Shown here piece by piece: positions 16,996 through 25,246 of a stretch of 64,000 nt of DNA. The notes beneath the pieces were generated by a model, which was given only the letters and a program-made list of their open reading frames with translations, was not told where the DNA came from and searched no databases. Position numbers and translations under genes: made by a program. Every line of letters starts with the position of its first letter. Within the stretch, counting starts at the first letter, position 1. This stretch comes from Phycicoccus jejuensis. GTDB taxonomy: Bacteria; Actinomycetota; Actinomycetes; Actinomycetales; Dermatophilaceae. The stretch is taken from NCBI RefSeq assembly GCF_000720925.1, contig NZ_JOEE01000006.1, positions 62,001 through 126,000 of the forward strand, read 5' to 3'.

Positions 16996-17999
16996 GCGTC
17001 GAGACCTCCGGCCCCGCCGCCGCATTCGCCCGGATGGCCGCCATCCAGGGCGCGATCGCCTCCGTCTCCGGCGGCGCCCGCACCCAGACGGCGGCCGCCA
17101 CCACCGGGGCGTCGTCCTTCGACTCCGTCTACGGCGCCGCGCTCGAGGGCGTCGAGGGCGGCACCGACCTCGCCGGCGGCTCGTCCGTCGGTGGCTCCGA
17201 CACCGGCTCGCGCGCGGTCGCCGCGGCCAAGAAGTACCTCGGCGTCCCCTACGTCTGGGGCGGCACCACGCCGAAGGGCCTCGACTGCTCGGGCCTGGTC
17301 CAGCTCGCCTACCGCGAGGTCGGCGTCGAGCTCCCCCGGGTCGCGGCCGACCAGGCGCGGCAGGGCACGGCGGTCCCGGACCTCGCCCACGCGCAGCCCG
17401 GCGACCTGCTCGCCTTCAACTCCCCGGTCACGCACATCGCGATCTACGTCGGCGACGGCAAGATGATCGCCGCTCCCAAGCGCGGGGACGTCGTGAAGAT
17501 CCAGGACGTCTACAAGACGCCGACGGCCATCCGCCGGATCGGCCCGACCGTCGCGGAGGGCGTCTCCGCCACCGGCCCCACCGCCGCCACCGGTGGTGTC
17601 GCGGCCCTCTCCGGCAGCGGTGCGCCCGCCGGCCTCCACCAGCTGTTCTCGGCCGCGACGGCGCGCTACGGCCTCCCGGCCGGCCTGCTCGACGCGGTCG
17701 CCAAGGCCGAGAGCGGGTACGACCCGCGGGCGGTCAGCGGCGCCGGCGCCCAGGGCCTCATGCAGCTGATGCCGGCCACCGCGCGCGGCCTCGGCGTCGA
17801 CCCGTTCGACCCGGCCCAGGCCGTCGACGGTGCGGCCCGGATGCTCAAGCGCGACCTCGCGCGCTTCGGCCGGCTCGACCTCGCGGTCGCGGCCTACAAC
17901 GCCGGGGCCGGTGCCGTGCAGCGCTACGGCGGCATCCCGCCGTACGCGGAGACCCAGCAGTACGTCCGCCGAGTCCTCGGCACCCTGGGGGTGAGCTGA
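16992..17999 (+). CDS. dual peptidoglycan hydrolase: NlpC/P60 peptidase + lytic transglycosylase, in the flgJ position
   Basis: A 335-residue protein with two wall-cutting domains. Residues about 75-190 form an NlpC/P60 Cys peptidase (YLGVPYVWGGTTPKGLDCSG with Cys99; His148 in VTHIAIYVGDG). Residues about 215-335 form an SLT-type lytic transglycosylase (Glu240 in AKAESGYDPRAVSGAGAQGL; MQLMPATARGLG; AVAAYNAGAGAVQRYGGIPP). No signal peptide is seen; the N terminus is low-complexity Ala/Ser/Gly, compatible with export through the flagellar apparatus. Lying between fliJ and fliK, it probably opens the thick wall for the rod, as FlgJ does in proteobacteria. Start and stop overlap neighbours. Confidence 0.9.
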   Translation: MSVETSGPAAAFARMAAIQGAIASVSGGARTQTAAATTGASSFDSVYGAALEGVEGGTDLAGGSSVGGSDTGSRAVAAAKKYLGVPYVWGGTTPKGLDCSGLVQLAYREVGVELPRVAADQARQGTAVPDLAHAQPGDLLAFNSPVTHIAIYVGDGKMIAAPKRGDVVKIQDVYKTPTAIRRIGPTVAEGVSATGPTAATGGVAALSGSGAPAGLHQLFSAATARYGLPAGLLDAVAKAESGYDPRAVSGAGAQGLMQLMPATARGLGVDPFDPAQAVDGAARMLKRDLARFGRLDLAVAAYNAGAGAVQRYGGIPPYAETQQYVRRVLGTLGVS

Positions 18000-19420
18000 T
18001 GTCCCTCGTCGTCACGCCGACCGTCGCGCCGCAGCCGGGCGCGTCGCGTCCCGGGCGGCCCGCCGCGTCCGACGACGGCTTCGCGGCCGTGCTCGCGGCC
18101 CGCTCCGGCGCCGCCTCCGACGAGGCGGCGCCCGCGCGCACCGACGACCGCGTCGACCCCGCCGACCCGCGTGAGCGGCGGCCCGTCGAGGCGAAGCCGG
18201 CCCGCGTCCGCGGCGAGCACGCCACCGACGGTCCGGCCGCCCGCACCACCCCGGACGACGGGGGAGCGGACCGCCCGGTCACCGCCGACGTCGACACCAC
18301 CGACTCCGCCGACGTCGCCACGACCCCTGCGGTCGACCCCACCGCCCCCGAGGCCACGGCGACGACGGTCGTGCCCGCCCCGGCCGCCCCGCCCGCGGGT
18401 CTCGTCCTCCCGGTCGTCGTCGGCGCCCCGGTGGCCGCCACCCCGGACCAGACCCCGGTCGACACCGTGGCGACGACCGCCGGCGCCGCCCCGGCCGGCG
18501 CGTCCACGACGACCGCTGCCACGACGGTCCAGGACCCGACGAGCGACGGCACGGCGACCCACGGAACCACGACCGGGGGCACGACGACCTCCGGCGCGAC
18601 CGTCCCGACCACGGACGCCGCGGCCACCGCGACCCCGGGTTCCGCGACCGCCACCACCGCGACCGCCACCACCGCCACCGACGCGGCGGCCCCGACGAGC
18701 GCTCCCGCCACCACGCCCGCGACCCCGGCCCCGGCCGGCGCGCCCGCACCGGAGGGTGCCACCGGCGACGCCGCCTCGGCGCCGACGACCGGTGCCCCGA
18801 CGACCGGTGCGCCCGCCCCGGCCGCGACCGACGTCCCCGCGCCCGCCCACGCCGCGGTGCACGAGGCCCTGACGACGGCCGTCGCGAGCACGCCCGACAC
18901 CACCCCGGCGCCGACCGTGGTGGCTCCCGCCCTCGCGGCGCCGGCGCCCGTCACCGGCGCGACGGCCACGGCGGCCACCCCGGCCGCCGCGCCCGTCCCG
19001 CAGCCGGCGCACACCCAGGTCCTCACCGCCGTGGGTCCGCTCCTCACGGGCGCCGACGGCAGCCACGAGCTGACCATCCGCCTCGACCCCGACGGCCTCG
19101 GCGCCGTGCACGTGCGCCTCTCGGTGAGCGGCGACGAGGTGCGGATGCACCTGACCGCCGCCGAGACCGGCACGCGGGACGCGCTGCGCGACGGCCTCAC
19201 CGAGCTGAAGGCCCGTCTCGAGGAGTCCGGCCTGCGAGCCACGAGCCTCGACGTGGGCACCGGCAGCACACCCGGCCGGAACGGCGCCGACGCGCAGGAC
19301 CTGCGGCAGCCGCGCCCGAGCGGGCACGCGACCGTCCGCCACGGCCCGGCGCCGCCGCTCGTGGCTCCGACGCCGGCATCCCTGCAGCACACCGACTCCC
19401 GACTCGACCTGAGGATGTGA
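17999..19420 (+). CDS. fliK: flagellar hook-length control protein FliK
   Basis: A 473-residue protein. The first about 330 residues are a low-complexity Thr/Ala/Pro/Val chain, as expected for a molecular ruler that is exported unfolded. Residues about 340-415 are the conserved FliK C-terminal domain (HELTIRLDPDGLGAVHVRLS; MHLTAAETGTRDAL; LEESGLRATSLDVGTG), which flips the FlhB gate from hook to filament substrates. It overlaps the hydrolase stop (TGATG) and flgD (GTGA). The tail after the domain is Arg/Pro-rich. Confidence 0.9.
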   Translation: MSLVVTPTVAPQPGASRPGRPAASDDGFAAVLAARSGAASDEAAPARTDDRVDPADPRERRPVEAKPARVRGEHATDGPAARTTPDDGGADRPVTADVDTTDSADVATTPAVDPTAPEATATTVVPAPAAPPAGLVLPVVVGAPVAATPDQTPVDTVATTAGAAPAGASTTTAATTVQDPTSDGTATHGTTTGGTTTSGATVPTTDAAATATPGSATATTATATTATDAAAPTSAPATTPATPAPAGAPAPEGATGDAASAPTTGAPTTGAPAPAATDVPAPAHAAVHEALTTAVASTPDTTPAPTVVAPALAAPAPVTGATATAATPAAAPVPQPAHTQVLTAVGPLLTGADGSHELTIRLDPDGLGAVHVRLSVSGDEVRMHLTAAETGTRDALRDGLTELKARLEESGLRATSLDVGTGSTPGRNGADAQDLRQPRPSGHATVRHGPAPPLVAPTPASLQHTDSRLDLRM

Positions 19421-19857
19421 ACCCGATGACCACGATCCCCACCGGCGCCGCCGCCGCGGGGCAGGCGGCCGCCGCCGGCTCGACGGCCGCGACGAGCTCA
19501 AACAAGAGCTCGATCGACTCCGGCGCCTTCCTCAAGCTGCTCGTCGCGCAGCTGAAGTACCAGGACCCGAGCAAGCCGGTCGACAGCTCCGCCTTCATGG
19601 CCCAGACCGCGCAGATGCAGATGGTCGAGAGCATGAACCAGCTCGTGTCCCAGAACGCCGCCATGATCGGCGGCCAGAACAGCCTGAGCGCCCTCGCCCT
19701 CGTCGGCAAGGACGTCAGCTGGACCGTCGACGGCGTCACCAAGTCCGGTGTGGTTCAGGCCGTCAAGCTCGACTCCACAGGACCGCTCCTCGTCGTCGGC
19801 AGCGCCGAGGTCCCCCTCTCCGTCGTCTCCCGCGTCAGCCAGCACGGCACGGCCTGA
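19417..19857 (+). CDS. flgD: hook cap (hook scaffolding) protein FlgD
   Basis: A 146-residue FlgD containing the family core: DSGAFLKLLVAQLKYQDPSK, PVDSSAFMAQTAQMQMVESM, then SALALVGKDVSWTVDG. FlgD caps the growing hook and is lost when FlgK arrives. It is short because only a small C-terminal beta region follows the conserved N-terminal part. The GTG at 19417 overlaps the fliK stop; an ATG three codons later is an alternative. flgE follows after 46 bp. Confidence 0.92.
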   Translation: MNPMTTIPTGAAAAGQAAAAGSTAATSSNKSSIDSGAFLKLLVAQLKYQDPSKPVDSSAFMAQTAQMQMVESMNQLVSQNAAMIGGQNSLSALALVGKDVSWTVDGVTKSGVVQAVKLDSTGPLLVVGSAEVPLSVVSRVSQHGTA

Positions 19858-19903
19858 GCCGCGCCGCCCCGACCTCGCACCACCGACCCCGAAGGACCCC
19901 ACC

Positions 19904-21130
19904 ATGCTCCGTTCGCTCTTCTCCGCCGTCACCGGCATGCGCAGCCACCAGACCGCGATGGACGTCATCGGCAACAACATCGCCAACGTCAACACCGCGG
20001 GCTTCAAGTCCAGCCAGACGCAGTTCCAGGACACCCTCAGCCAGGCGCTGCGCGCCGGCGGTGGCGGCGTCAACCCGGCCCAGGTCGGCCTCGGCGTCCA
20101 GGTCGCGGGTGTCGCGACGAACTTCAGCCAGGGCAGCGCCCAGACGACCAACCGCCCGAGCGACCTGATGATCTCCGGCGACGGGTTCTTCATCGTCCAG
20201 CAGGCCGGCTCGCAGGTGTACACCCGCTCCGGCGGCTTCTCGCTCGACGACCAGGGCAACCTCACCTCGCCCAACGGCGGTGTCGTGCAGGGCTGGCTGG
20301 CCGTCGACGGCCAGATCAACACCGGCACCTCGATGACCGGCCTGCGCGTGCCGACCGGCCTCATCATGGCGCCGACCCCGACGCAGGCGGTCGACGCGGG
20401 CGGCAACCTCTCCGCCGACGCCGCGGTCGGCGCGACGGTCGTCAACGGCATCGACGTCTTCGACCAGACCGGCCGCAGCATCCCGGTCACGCTGACCTAC
20501 ACCAAGACCGGCACGGACACCTGGTCCGCCGTCGCCACGGTGACCAACTCGGCCGGCAGCACCGCGACCGTCGGGTCGGCCAACCTCGCGTGGAACTCCA
20601 CGACGATGGCCTTCACGCCCGAGACGGTGACGATGACCAACGGGGCGCTCGCCTCCGCGGGCTTCGTCTTCCCCGGCGACGTCGCGGTCAACCTCGCCGG
20701 CGACGGCACGCCGCTCACGCAGTACGCCGGCGCCAGCACGGCGACCCTGCGCGGCCAGGACGGCTCCTCGGCCGGCCAGCTGCAGAGCTGGGGCGTCGGC
20801 GCCGACGGCGTCATCACCGGCTCGTTCTCCAACGGCCGCACCCAGTCCCTCGGCATGGTCGCCCTCGCGTACTTCGGCAACCCCGAGGGCCTCGAGAAGG
20901 CCGGCGACACCTCCTACCGCGTCTCCGCCGCCTCCGGCCAGCCGGCCATCGGTGTGCCGGGCTCCGGTGGGCGCGGGTCCATCGCGGCCGGCCGCCTCGA
21001 GATGAGCAACGTCGACCTCGCGCAGGAGTTCACCAACCTCGTGATGATCCAGCGCGGCTTCCAGGCCAACTCCCGCGTCGTCAGCGCCTCCGACGAGATC
21101 CTCCAGGACCTCGTCAACCTCAAGCGCTGA
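19904..21130 (+). CDS. flgE: flagellar hook protein FlgE
   Basis: A 408-residue hook protein. The N terminus reads MLRSLFSAVTGMRSHQTAMD and VIGNNIANVNTAGFKSSQTQ; PSDLMISGDGFFIVQQ follows; the C-terminal helix has DLAQEFTNLVMIQRGFQANS followed by VVSASDEILQDLVNLKR. FlgE forms the universal joint. No FlgG is encoded nearby, so this is the only long-chain FlgE/F/G family protein in the cluster. It has GAAGGA near its ATG and ends the long operon at a strong hairpin. Confidence 0.95.
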   Translation: MLRSLFSAVTGMRSHQTAMDVIGNNIANVNTAGFKSSQTQFQDTLSQALRAGGGGVNPAQVGLGVQVAGVATNFSQGSAQTTNRPSDLMISGDGFFIVQQAGSQVYTRSGGFSLDDQGNLTSPNGGVVQGWLAVDGQINTGTSMTGLRVPTGLIMAPTPTQAVDAGGNLSADAAVGATVVNGIDVFDQTGRSIPVTLTYTKTGTDTWSAVATVTNSAGSTATVGSANLAWNSTTMAFTPETVTMTNGALASAGFVFPGDVAVNLAGDGTPLTQYAGASTATLRGQDGSSAGQLQSWGVGADGVITGSFSNGRTQSLGMVALAYFGNPEGLEKAGDTSYRVSAASGQPAIGVPGSGGRGSIAAGRLEMSNVDLAQEFTNLVMIQRGFQANSRVVSASDEILQDLVNLKR

Positions 21131-21162
21131 GCCGGAGCCGGTCGATGACCGACGGTCCCTCG

Positions 21163-21193
21163 GCGGGCCCGCCCCCCTCGGGGGCGGGCCCGC
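21163..21193 (+). terminator. strong hairpin ending the flgB-flgE operon
   Basis: A perfect 14-bp stem (GCGGGCCCGCCCCC with its complement) around a 3-base loop CTC, 33 bases after the flgE stop and about 100 bases before the next FliA promoter. Confidence 0.85.
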
Positions 21194-21291
21194 TGGCGTG
21201 CCCGTCGGGCGACGGCACGCACGACCCCGCGCACGACCCCGCGGACGGCCCGCTCGCCCCCGCGATCCCCCTCGTCGGTACCCGCCCGGAC

Positions 21292-21320
21292 CTCAAGTCC
21301 TGGGCCCGGCTGCCGATGGG
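21292..21320 (+). promoter_or_regulatory. FliA promoter of flbD-motA-motB-fliL
   Basis: CTCAAGT (21292-21298), 14 bases, CCGATGGG (21313-21320). The start site is predicted near 21327, about 50 bases before flbD. Confidence 0.86.
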
Positions 21321-21375
21321 AACCCCGACGCGCCACGGACGGCGCATCCAGCACACCCAGGACGGACCCGGCCCC

Positions 21376-21645
21376 ATGATCATCCTCACCCGCCGCAACG
21401 GCACGCGCTTCGGGATCAACCCCGACCTCGTCGAGCGCGTCGACGAGACCCCGGACACCATCGTCCTGCTCGTCACCGGCTCGCGCTACGTCGTGCAGGA
21501 GACCCTCGACGAGGTCGTCTCGATCATGCGCGAGTCGCGCGCCTCGGTCCTGCACGCCGCCGAGGAGTCCGGCACCGGCCAGCCCGGGTCCCGCCCCGGC
21601 GCCGGCCGCGTGGCCCTGCGTGCCGTCCGCGGCCTGGAGGACTGA
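21376..21645 (+). CDS. flbD: FlbD/SwrD family protein
   Basis: An 89-residue protein. The first about 60 residues match the small FlbD/SwrD family (MIILTRRNGTRFGINPDLVE; ETPDTIVLLVTGSRYVVQET; LDEVVSIM). In Bacillus SwrD raises motor torque by acting on the stator. The last about 30 residues are a basic, Gly/Pro-rich tail beyond the family core. Its place directly before motA and motB, under one FliA promoter, fits a stator-related role. The ATG follows CGGACCCGGCCCC with no clear Shine-Dalgarno. Confidence 0.88.
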   Translation: MIILTRRNGTRFGINPDLVERVDETPDTIVLLVTGSRYVVQETLDEVVSIMRESRASVLHAAEESGTGQPGSRPGAGRVALRAVRGLED

Positions 21646-21648
21646 GCC

Positions 21649-22416
21649 ATGGAGCTCGCGACCATCGGTGGGATCGTCCTCGTCTTCGTGGCGGTCATCG
21701 TCTCGCTGATCATGGAGGGCGCCTCGCCCACCTCGATCATCCTCATCCCGCCGATCATCCTCGTCTTCCTCGGCAGCATCGGCGCCGCCGTCGCCGGTGG
21801 CTTCCTCTCCGACGTCTCCTCGATCCTCAAGCAGACGGTCAAGGCCTTCACGACCTCCGCCCCGAAGAGCGCCGACGCCGTAACCGAGCTCATCGGCCTG
21901 GCCGACATCGCCCGCCGCGAGGGCCTGCTCGCCCTCGAGGAGAAGGCCCGCAGCGCCGAGGACCCGTTCCTGCGCGAGGGCCTGGAGATGACGGTCGACG
22001 GCACCGACGCCGACGAGATCTACGACGTCCTCGCCGCCCGCATCAAGACGCGCAAGAAGGCCGACCAGCTCGGCATCAAGTTCTTCGCCGACATGGGCGG
22101 GTACGCGCCGACCATCGGCATCATCGGCACCGTCATCGGCCTCATCCACGTCCTGAGCAACCTCGACGCCCCCGAGGAGCTCGGCCACCTCATCGCCGGC
22201 GCCTTCGTCGCGACGCTCTGGGGCGTCATGACGGCCAACGTCATGTGGCTGCCGCTCTCGAGCAAGCTCAAGCGGATCAGCGAGGCCGAGGCCCTGCACC
22301 TCGAGATGGTGCTCGAGGGCATCATGTCGATCCAGGCCGGCACCAGCCCGCGCGTCGTCGAGAAGCGGCTGCGCGCCGTCATCGCCGGTGACGCCCCGCT
22401 CCAGGACGCGGCGTGA
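21649..22416 (+). CDS. motA: flagellar stator protein MotA
   Basis: A 255-residue MotA with four TM helices: about 4-22 (IGGIVLVFVAVIVSLIMEG), 28-48, about 150-170 and 180-205. A cytoplasmic loop in between (LADIARREGLLALEEKARSA) interacts with FliG. MGGYAPTIGIIGTVIGLIHV and AFVATLWGVMTANVMWLPLS carry the conserved prolines of the ion channel. It forms the stator with MotB; residues at the channel suggest a proton rather than sodium unit, but this is inference. It overlaps motB (GTGA). Confidence 0.96.
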   Translation: MELATIGGIVLVFVAVIVSLIMEGASPTSIILIPPIILVFLGSIGAAVAGGFLSDVSSILKQTVKAFTTSAPKSADAVTELIGLADIARREGLLALEEKARSAEDPFLREGLEMTVDGTDADEIYDVLAARIKTRKKADQLGIKFFADMGGYAPTIGIIGTVIGLIHVLSNLDAPEELGHLIAGAFVATLWGVMTANVMWLPLSSKLKRISEAEALHLEMVLEGIMSIQAGTSPRVVEKRLRAVIAGDAPLQDAA

Positions 22417-23303
22417 GCGGCCCCGGGCCCGGCGGCAAGCGTCGCAAGGGCCACGAGGAGGAGCACGAGGGCGGTCACGAGAACGCCGAGCGCTGGCTCC
22501 TCAGCTACGCCGACATGATCACGCTGCTCATGGCGCTGTTCATCGTCCTCTTCGCGATCAGCCAGGTCGACCAGCAGAAGCTCCTCCAGCTCTCCTCGGG
22601 CCTGCAGGAGTCCTTCGGCGCCCCGCAGATCACGAACCACACCAACGGCGTCCTCGACGGCACCTCAATCGACTCGGCCATCCAGGCGATCGCGCCGATC
22701 GCGCCGCAGGTGACGAGCGACATCGCGTCGGCCCCCGGCAAGTCGCAGACCTGCGTGCCGGTGGACGAGAAGGCCAAGCAGGCCTCCCGCGACCAGCTGA
22801 CCGCGGTCCGGCAGAAGATCACCAAGGCGCTCGCCGCCCAGGGGATGGCCAACGCCGCGCACTTCGAGGTGCGTGACGACGGGCTCGTCGTCGACATCGT
22901 CTCCGACCGGGTGCTCTTCGACCCGGGCCAGGCGACGCTGCGCGACGGCGGACGCAAGGTCCTCACCGCGATGGCCCCGACCCTGCGCCAGCTGTCGAAC
23001 ACGATGACCATCGAGGGCCACACCGACGACGTGCCGGTGGCCAGCTTCTACCGCTCCAACTGGGAGCTCTCCGCCTCCCGCGCGACGACGGTGCTCGAGT
23101 ACCTCATCGCCTCCGGCGTCCGCGGCAAGCAGCTCTCCGCCGCCGGCTACGCCGACCAGCGCCCGCTCGCGAGCAACACGACCGACGCCGGCCGGGCCCG
23201 CAACCGCCGGGTCGCCGTCGTGGTCCACGCCGCGACGACCGGCGCCACCTCCTCCACCTCGACCAGCGCCACCGCCACCGCCACCTCAGGAGGCTCCCGA
23301 TGA
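22413..23303 (+). CDS. motB: flagellar stator protein MotB
   Basis: A 296-residue MotB. A Gly/His/Glu/Lys-rich cytoplasmic N terminus precedes one TM helix with the ion-binding aspartate Asp34 (WLLSYADMITLLMALFIVLF). A plug/linker follows, then a C-terminal OmpA-like peptidoglycan-binding domain (SDRVLFDPGQATLRDGGRKV; MTIEGHTDDVPVASFYRSNW; LSASRATTVLEYLIASGVRG; RNRRVAVVV). It anchors the stator to the wall. The Thr/Ser/Ala tail is low complexity. GTGA overlap with motA, ATGA with fliL. Confidence 0.96.
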   Translation: MSGPGPGGKRRKGHEEEHEGGHENAERWLLSYADMITLLMALFIVLFAISQVDQQKLLQLSSGLQESFGAPQITNHTNGVLDGTSIDSAIQAIAPIAPQVTSDIASAPGKSQTCVPVDEKAKQASRDQLTAVRQKITKALAAQGMANAAHFEVRDDGLVVDIVSDRVLFDPGQATLRDGGRKVLTAMAPTLRQLSNTMTIEGHTDDVPVASFYRSNWELSASRATTVLEYLIASGVRGKQLSAAGYADQRPLASNTTDAGRARNRRVAVVVHAATTGATSSTSTSATATATSGGSR

Positions 23304-23770
23304 GCACCGCCACCGTCCCCGCCGCCGCGGCCGCCGCCGCCGCGCCGGAGAAGAAGAAGCCGATGATGCTCATCGCCGTCGTCGTGGCCCTCGTCATGGC
23401 CGGCGCCGGGTACTGGTTCTTCCTCAAGCCCTCGTCGGCCGAGGGGGCCGAGGCGCCCAAGCCCGAGCCGACCCCCGGCGTCGTCGTCGACCTCGACCCC
23501 CTGACCCTCAACCTCGCCGACGGCCGCTACCTCAAGATGGGCCTCTCGCTCGAGGTCACCGAGGAGGCCCAGGCCGCCGCCGGCAAGGAGGGCGTCAACG
23601 GTGCCAAGGCGCGCGACGCCGCCATTACCATCCTCGGCCAGCGCACCTACGAGCAGATGCTGCAGCCGAAGACCAAGGAGGCGGCCATCAAGACGCTCGA
23701 GAAGGAGATCAAGAAGCGTTACGACGGCGACGTGATGGACGTCTACGTGACGGAGCTGGTCATGCAGTGA
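23300..23770 (+). CDS. fliL: flagellar basal body-associated protein FliL
   Basis: A 156-residue single-pass protein. A short Ala-rich cytoplasmic start with EKKKPMM precedes a TM helix at about 23-43 and an extracellular domain with VVVDLDPLTLNLADGRYLKM followed by GLSLEVTEE. The end (LEKEIKKRYDGDVMDVYVTE) is typical. FliL rings around stators and supports torque. ATGA overlap with motB; it is the last gene of the flbD-motA-motB-fliL unit. Confidence 0.93.
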   Translation: MSTATVPAAAAAAAAPEKKKPMMLIAVVVALVMAGAGYWFFLKPSSAEGAEAPKPEPTPGVVVDLDPLTLNLADGRYLKMGLSLEVTEEAQAAAGKEGVNGAKARDAAITILGQRTYEQMLQPKTKEAAIKTLEKEIKKRYDGDVMDVYVTELVMQ

Positions 23771-23785
23771 CCCTGCACTGACCCT

Positions 23786-23799
23786 CGGCCTTCGGGCCG
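23786..23799 (+). terminator. small hairpin after fliL
   Basis: CGGCC and GGCCG around a TTCG tetraloop, 15 bases after the fliL stop and upstream of the fliM promoter. The stem is short, but the UUCG loop is stabilising. Confidence 0.45.
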
Positions 23800-23914
23800 G
23801 CACGGACAGGGAGCCGGCCCGCAGCCACCCGGTCGGGGGACGCCGCCCACTCGGGCGCTCGTCCCCCACCGGGTCGGCCGAACGGCCCTTGCTGCCCACG
23901 TGCGACACGAACCG

Positions 23915-23943
23915 CTCAGGTCCCCCCGGTGGGTGCCGATGGG
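23915..23943 (+). promoter_or_regulatory. FliA promoter of the fliM operon
   Basis: CTCAGGT (23915-23921), 14 bases, CCGATGGG (23936-23943). The -10 ends six bases before the fliM GTG at 23950, the same offset as at flgN, so a leaderless message is predicted. Confidence 0.85.
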
Positions 23944-23949
23944 CAGGCC

Positions 23950-24819
23950 GTGAGTGTGGAGCCACAGACGTACGACTTCCGGAGCCCGGACCGCCTCTCG
24001 CGACAGCGTGAGCAGGCGCTCCAGGTCGTCGTCGAGACCTGGGCGCGGCGCGTCTCCACCGTGCTGTCGACCGCCCTGCACACGATCGTGCCCGCGAAGG
24101 TGGTCGCGCTCGGCCAGTGCACCTACGGCGAGTACCTCGAGTCGATGGCCCGCCCCAGCGTGCTCGGCGCGCTCGCGGTCGAGAACCTCCCCGGCGGCGG
24201 CCACCTCCAGCTCTCGCTCGGTGACGCCATGGGCTTCGTCGACCGCATGCTCGGCGGCTCCGGCACCGGCGCGCAGCCCGAGCGGCCCCTCACGGAGATC
24301 GAGTCCGGTGTGGCCGAGCTGCTCCTGGCCCAGATGGTCGGCGAGCTGCCCTTCTCGTTCACCGTCATCGGCGACCTGCCCGTCGCGATGACCGGCCTGG
24401 AGTCGACGGTGCGCTTCCACCAGGTCGCCCGCACCACCGATCCCGTCGTCACGGTCGAGCTCGAGCTGCTCGTCTTCGAGCGGCCGGTCCCGCTGACCGT
24501 CGCGGTCACCCTCGCCACGCTCACCCCGCTGCTCACGTCCCTCGACAAGATGGCCGACGACGACGGCGCGGGGGAGCGGGCCGCGCAGGTCCGCCGCGTC
24601 GTGACCGACCGCCTCGGCCAGGTCGAGGTCGACGTCGCCGTCTCCTTCCGCGAGGTCACGCTGACCTCCGCCGAGGTCTTCGCCCTCTCCGTCGGTGACG
24701 TCGTCCCCCTGCGCCACCGCACCGCGGAGCCGCTCCTCGTGTCCGCCGGTGGCACCCGCGTCGCCCGCGCGACGCCCGGCAGCCACGGCCGCCGCCTCGC
24801 CGTCCAGATCGTCCCCTGA
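23950..24819 (+). CDS. fliM: flagellar motor switch protein FliM
   Basis: A 289-residue FliM: VEPQTYDFRSPDRLSRQREQ at the start, middle CheC-like domain (GHLQLSLGDAMGFVDRMLGG; LTEIESGVAELLLAQMV), and C-terminal SpoA-like domain ending GSHGRRLAVQIVP. It forms the C ring with FliG and FliN. The usual N-terminal CheY-P binding motif (EIDALL-like) is missing: the protein begins directly at the YDF-R-PDR segment. GTG 23950 is chosen because an earlier in-frame ATG at 23929 lies inside the promoter; GTG 23956 is also possible. Confidence 0.9.
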   Translation: MSVEPQTYDFRSPDRLSRQREQALQVVVETWARRVSTVLSTALHTIVPAKVVALGQCTYGEYLESMARPSVLGALAVENLPGGGHLQLSLGDAMGFVDRMLGGSGTGAQPERPLTEIESGVAELLLAQMVGELPFSFTVIGDLPVAMTGLESTVRFHQVARTTDPVVTVELELLVFERPVPLTVAVTLATLTPLLTSLDKMADDDGAGERAAQVRRVVTDRLGQVEVDVAVSFREVTLTSAEVFALSVGDVVPLRHRTAEPLLVSAGGTRVARATPGSHGRRLAVQIVP

Positions 24820-24844
24820 CCCCCGACCCGACCGGAGACCCGCC

Positions 24845-25246
24845 ATGAGCATCGCCGACACCCAGGACCCGTTCGCCGTCACCGGTGAGGAGGCGCCCGC
24901 CCCGACGACCGAGGCCGCGCCCGCGCTGCCGCCGCTCGGTGGTGCCGTGCCCGCCGCCGCGACGGCCGCGCCCGCCGCGGTCGACCCCCGCCGCCTGCAC
25001 CTGCTGCGCGAGGTGGAGCTCGGCATCAGCGTCGAGCTCGGCCGCAGCCGGATGACGGTGCGCGAGGTGCTCGGCCTGGCTCCGGGCGCCGTCGTCGAGC
25101 TCGACCGCCCCGCCGGCAGCCCGGTCGACGTCCTCGTCAACGGCACCCTCATGGCGCGCGGCGAGGTCGTCGTCGTCGACGACGAGTACGCCGTCCGCGT
25201 CACCGAGATCGTCAGCGCCGACCCGGCCCTGGGGCTCGGCGCCTGA
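24845..25246 (+). CDS. fliN: flagellar motor switch protein FliN
   Basis: A 133-residue FliN. About 45 Ala/Pro/Thr-rich residues precede a SpoA domain (LREVELGISVELGRSRMTVR; EVLGLAPGAVVELDRPAGSP; VDVLVNGTLMARGEVVVVDD; YAVRVTEIV), which is very close to the family consensus. It builds the lower C ring and docks FliH. It starts 25 bp after fliM with CCGGAG upstream, and its stop overlaps fliO (TGATG). Confidence 0.95.
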   Translation: MSIADTQDPFAVTGEEAPAPTTEAAPALPPLGGAVPAAATAAPAAVDPRRLHLLREVELGISVELGRSRMTVREVLGLAPGAVVELDRPAGSPVDVLVNGTLMARGEVVVVDDEYAVRVTEIVSADPALGLGA

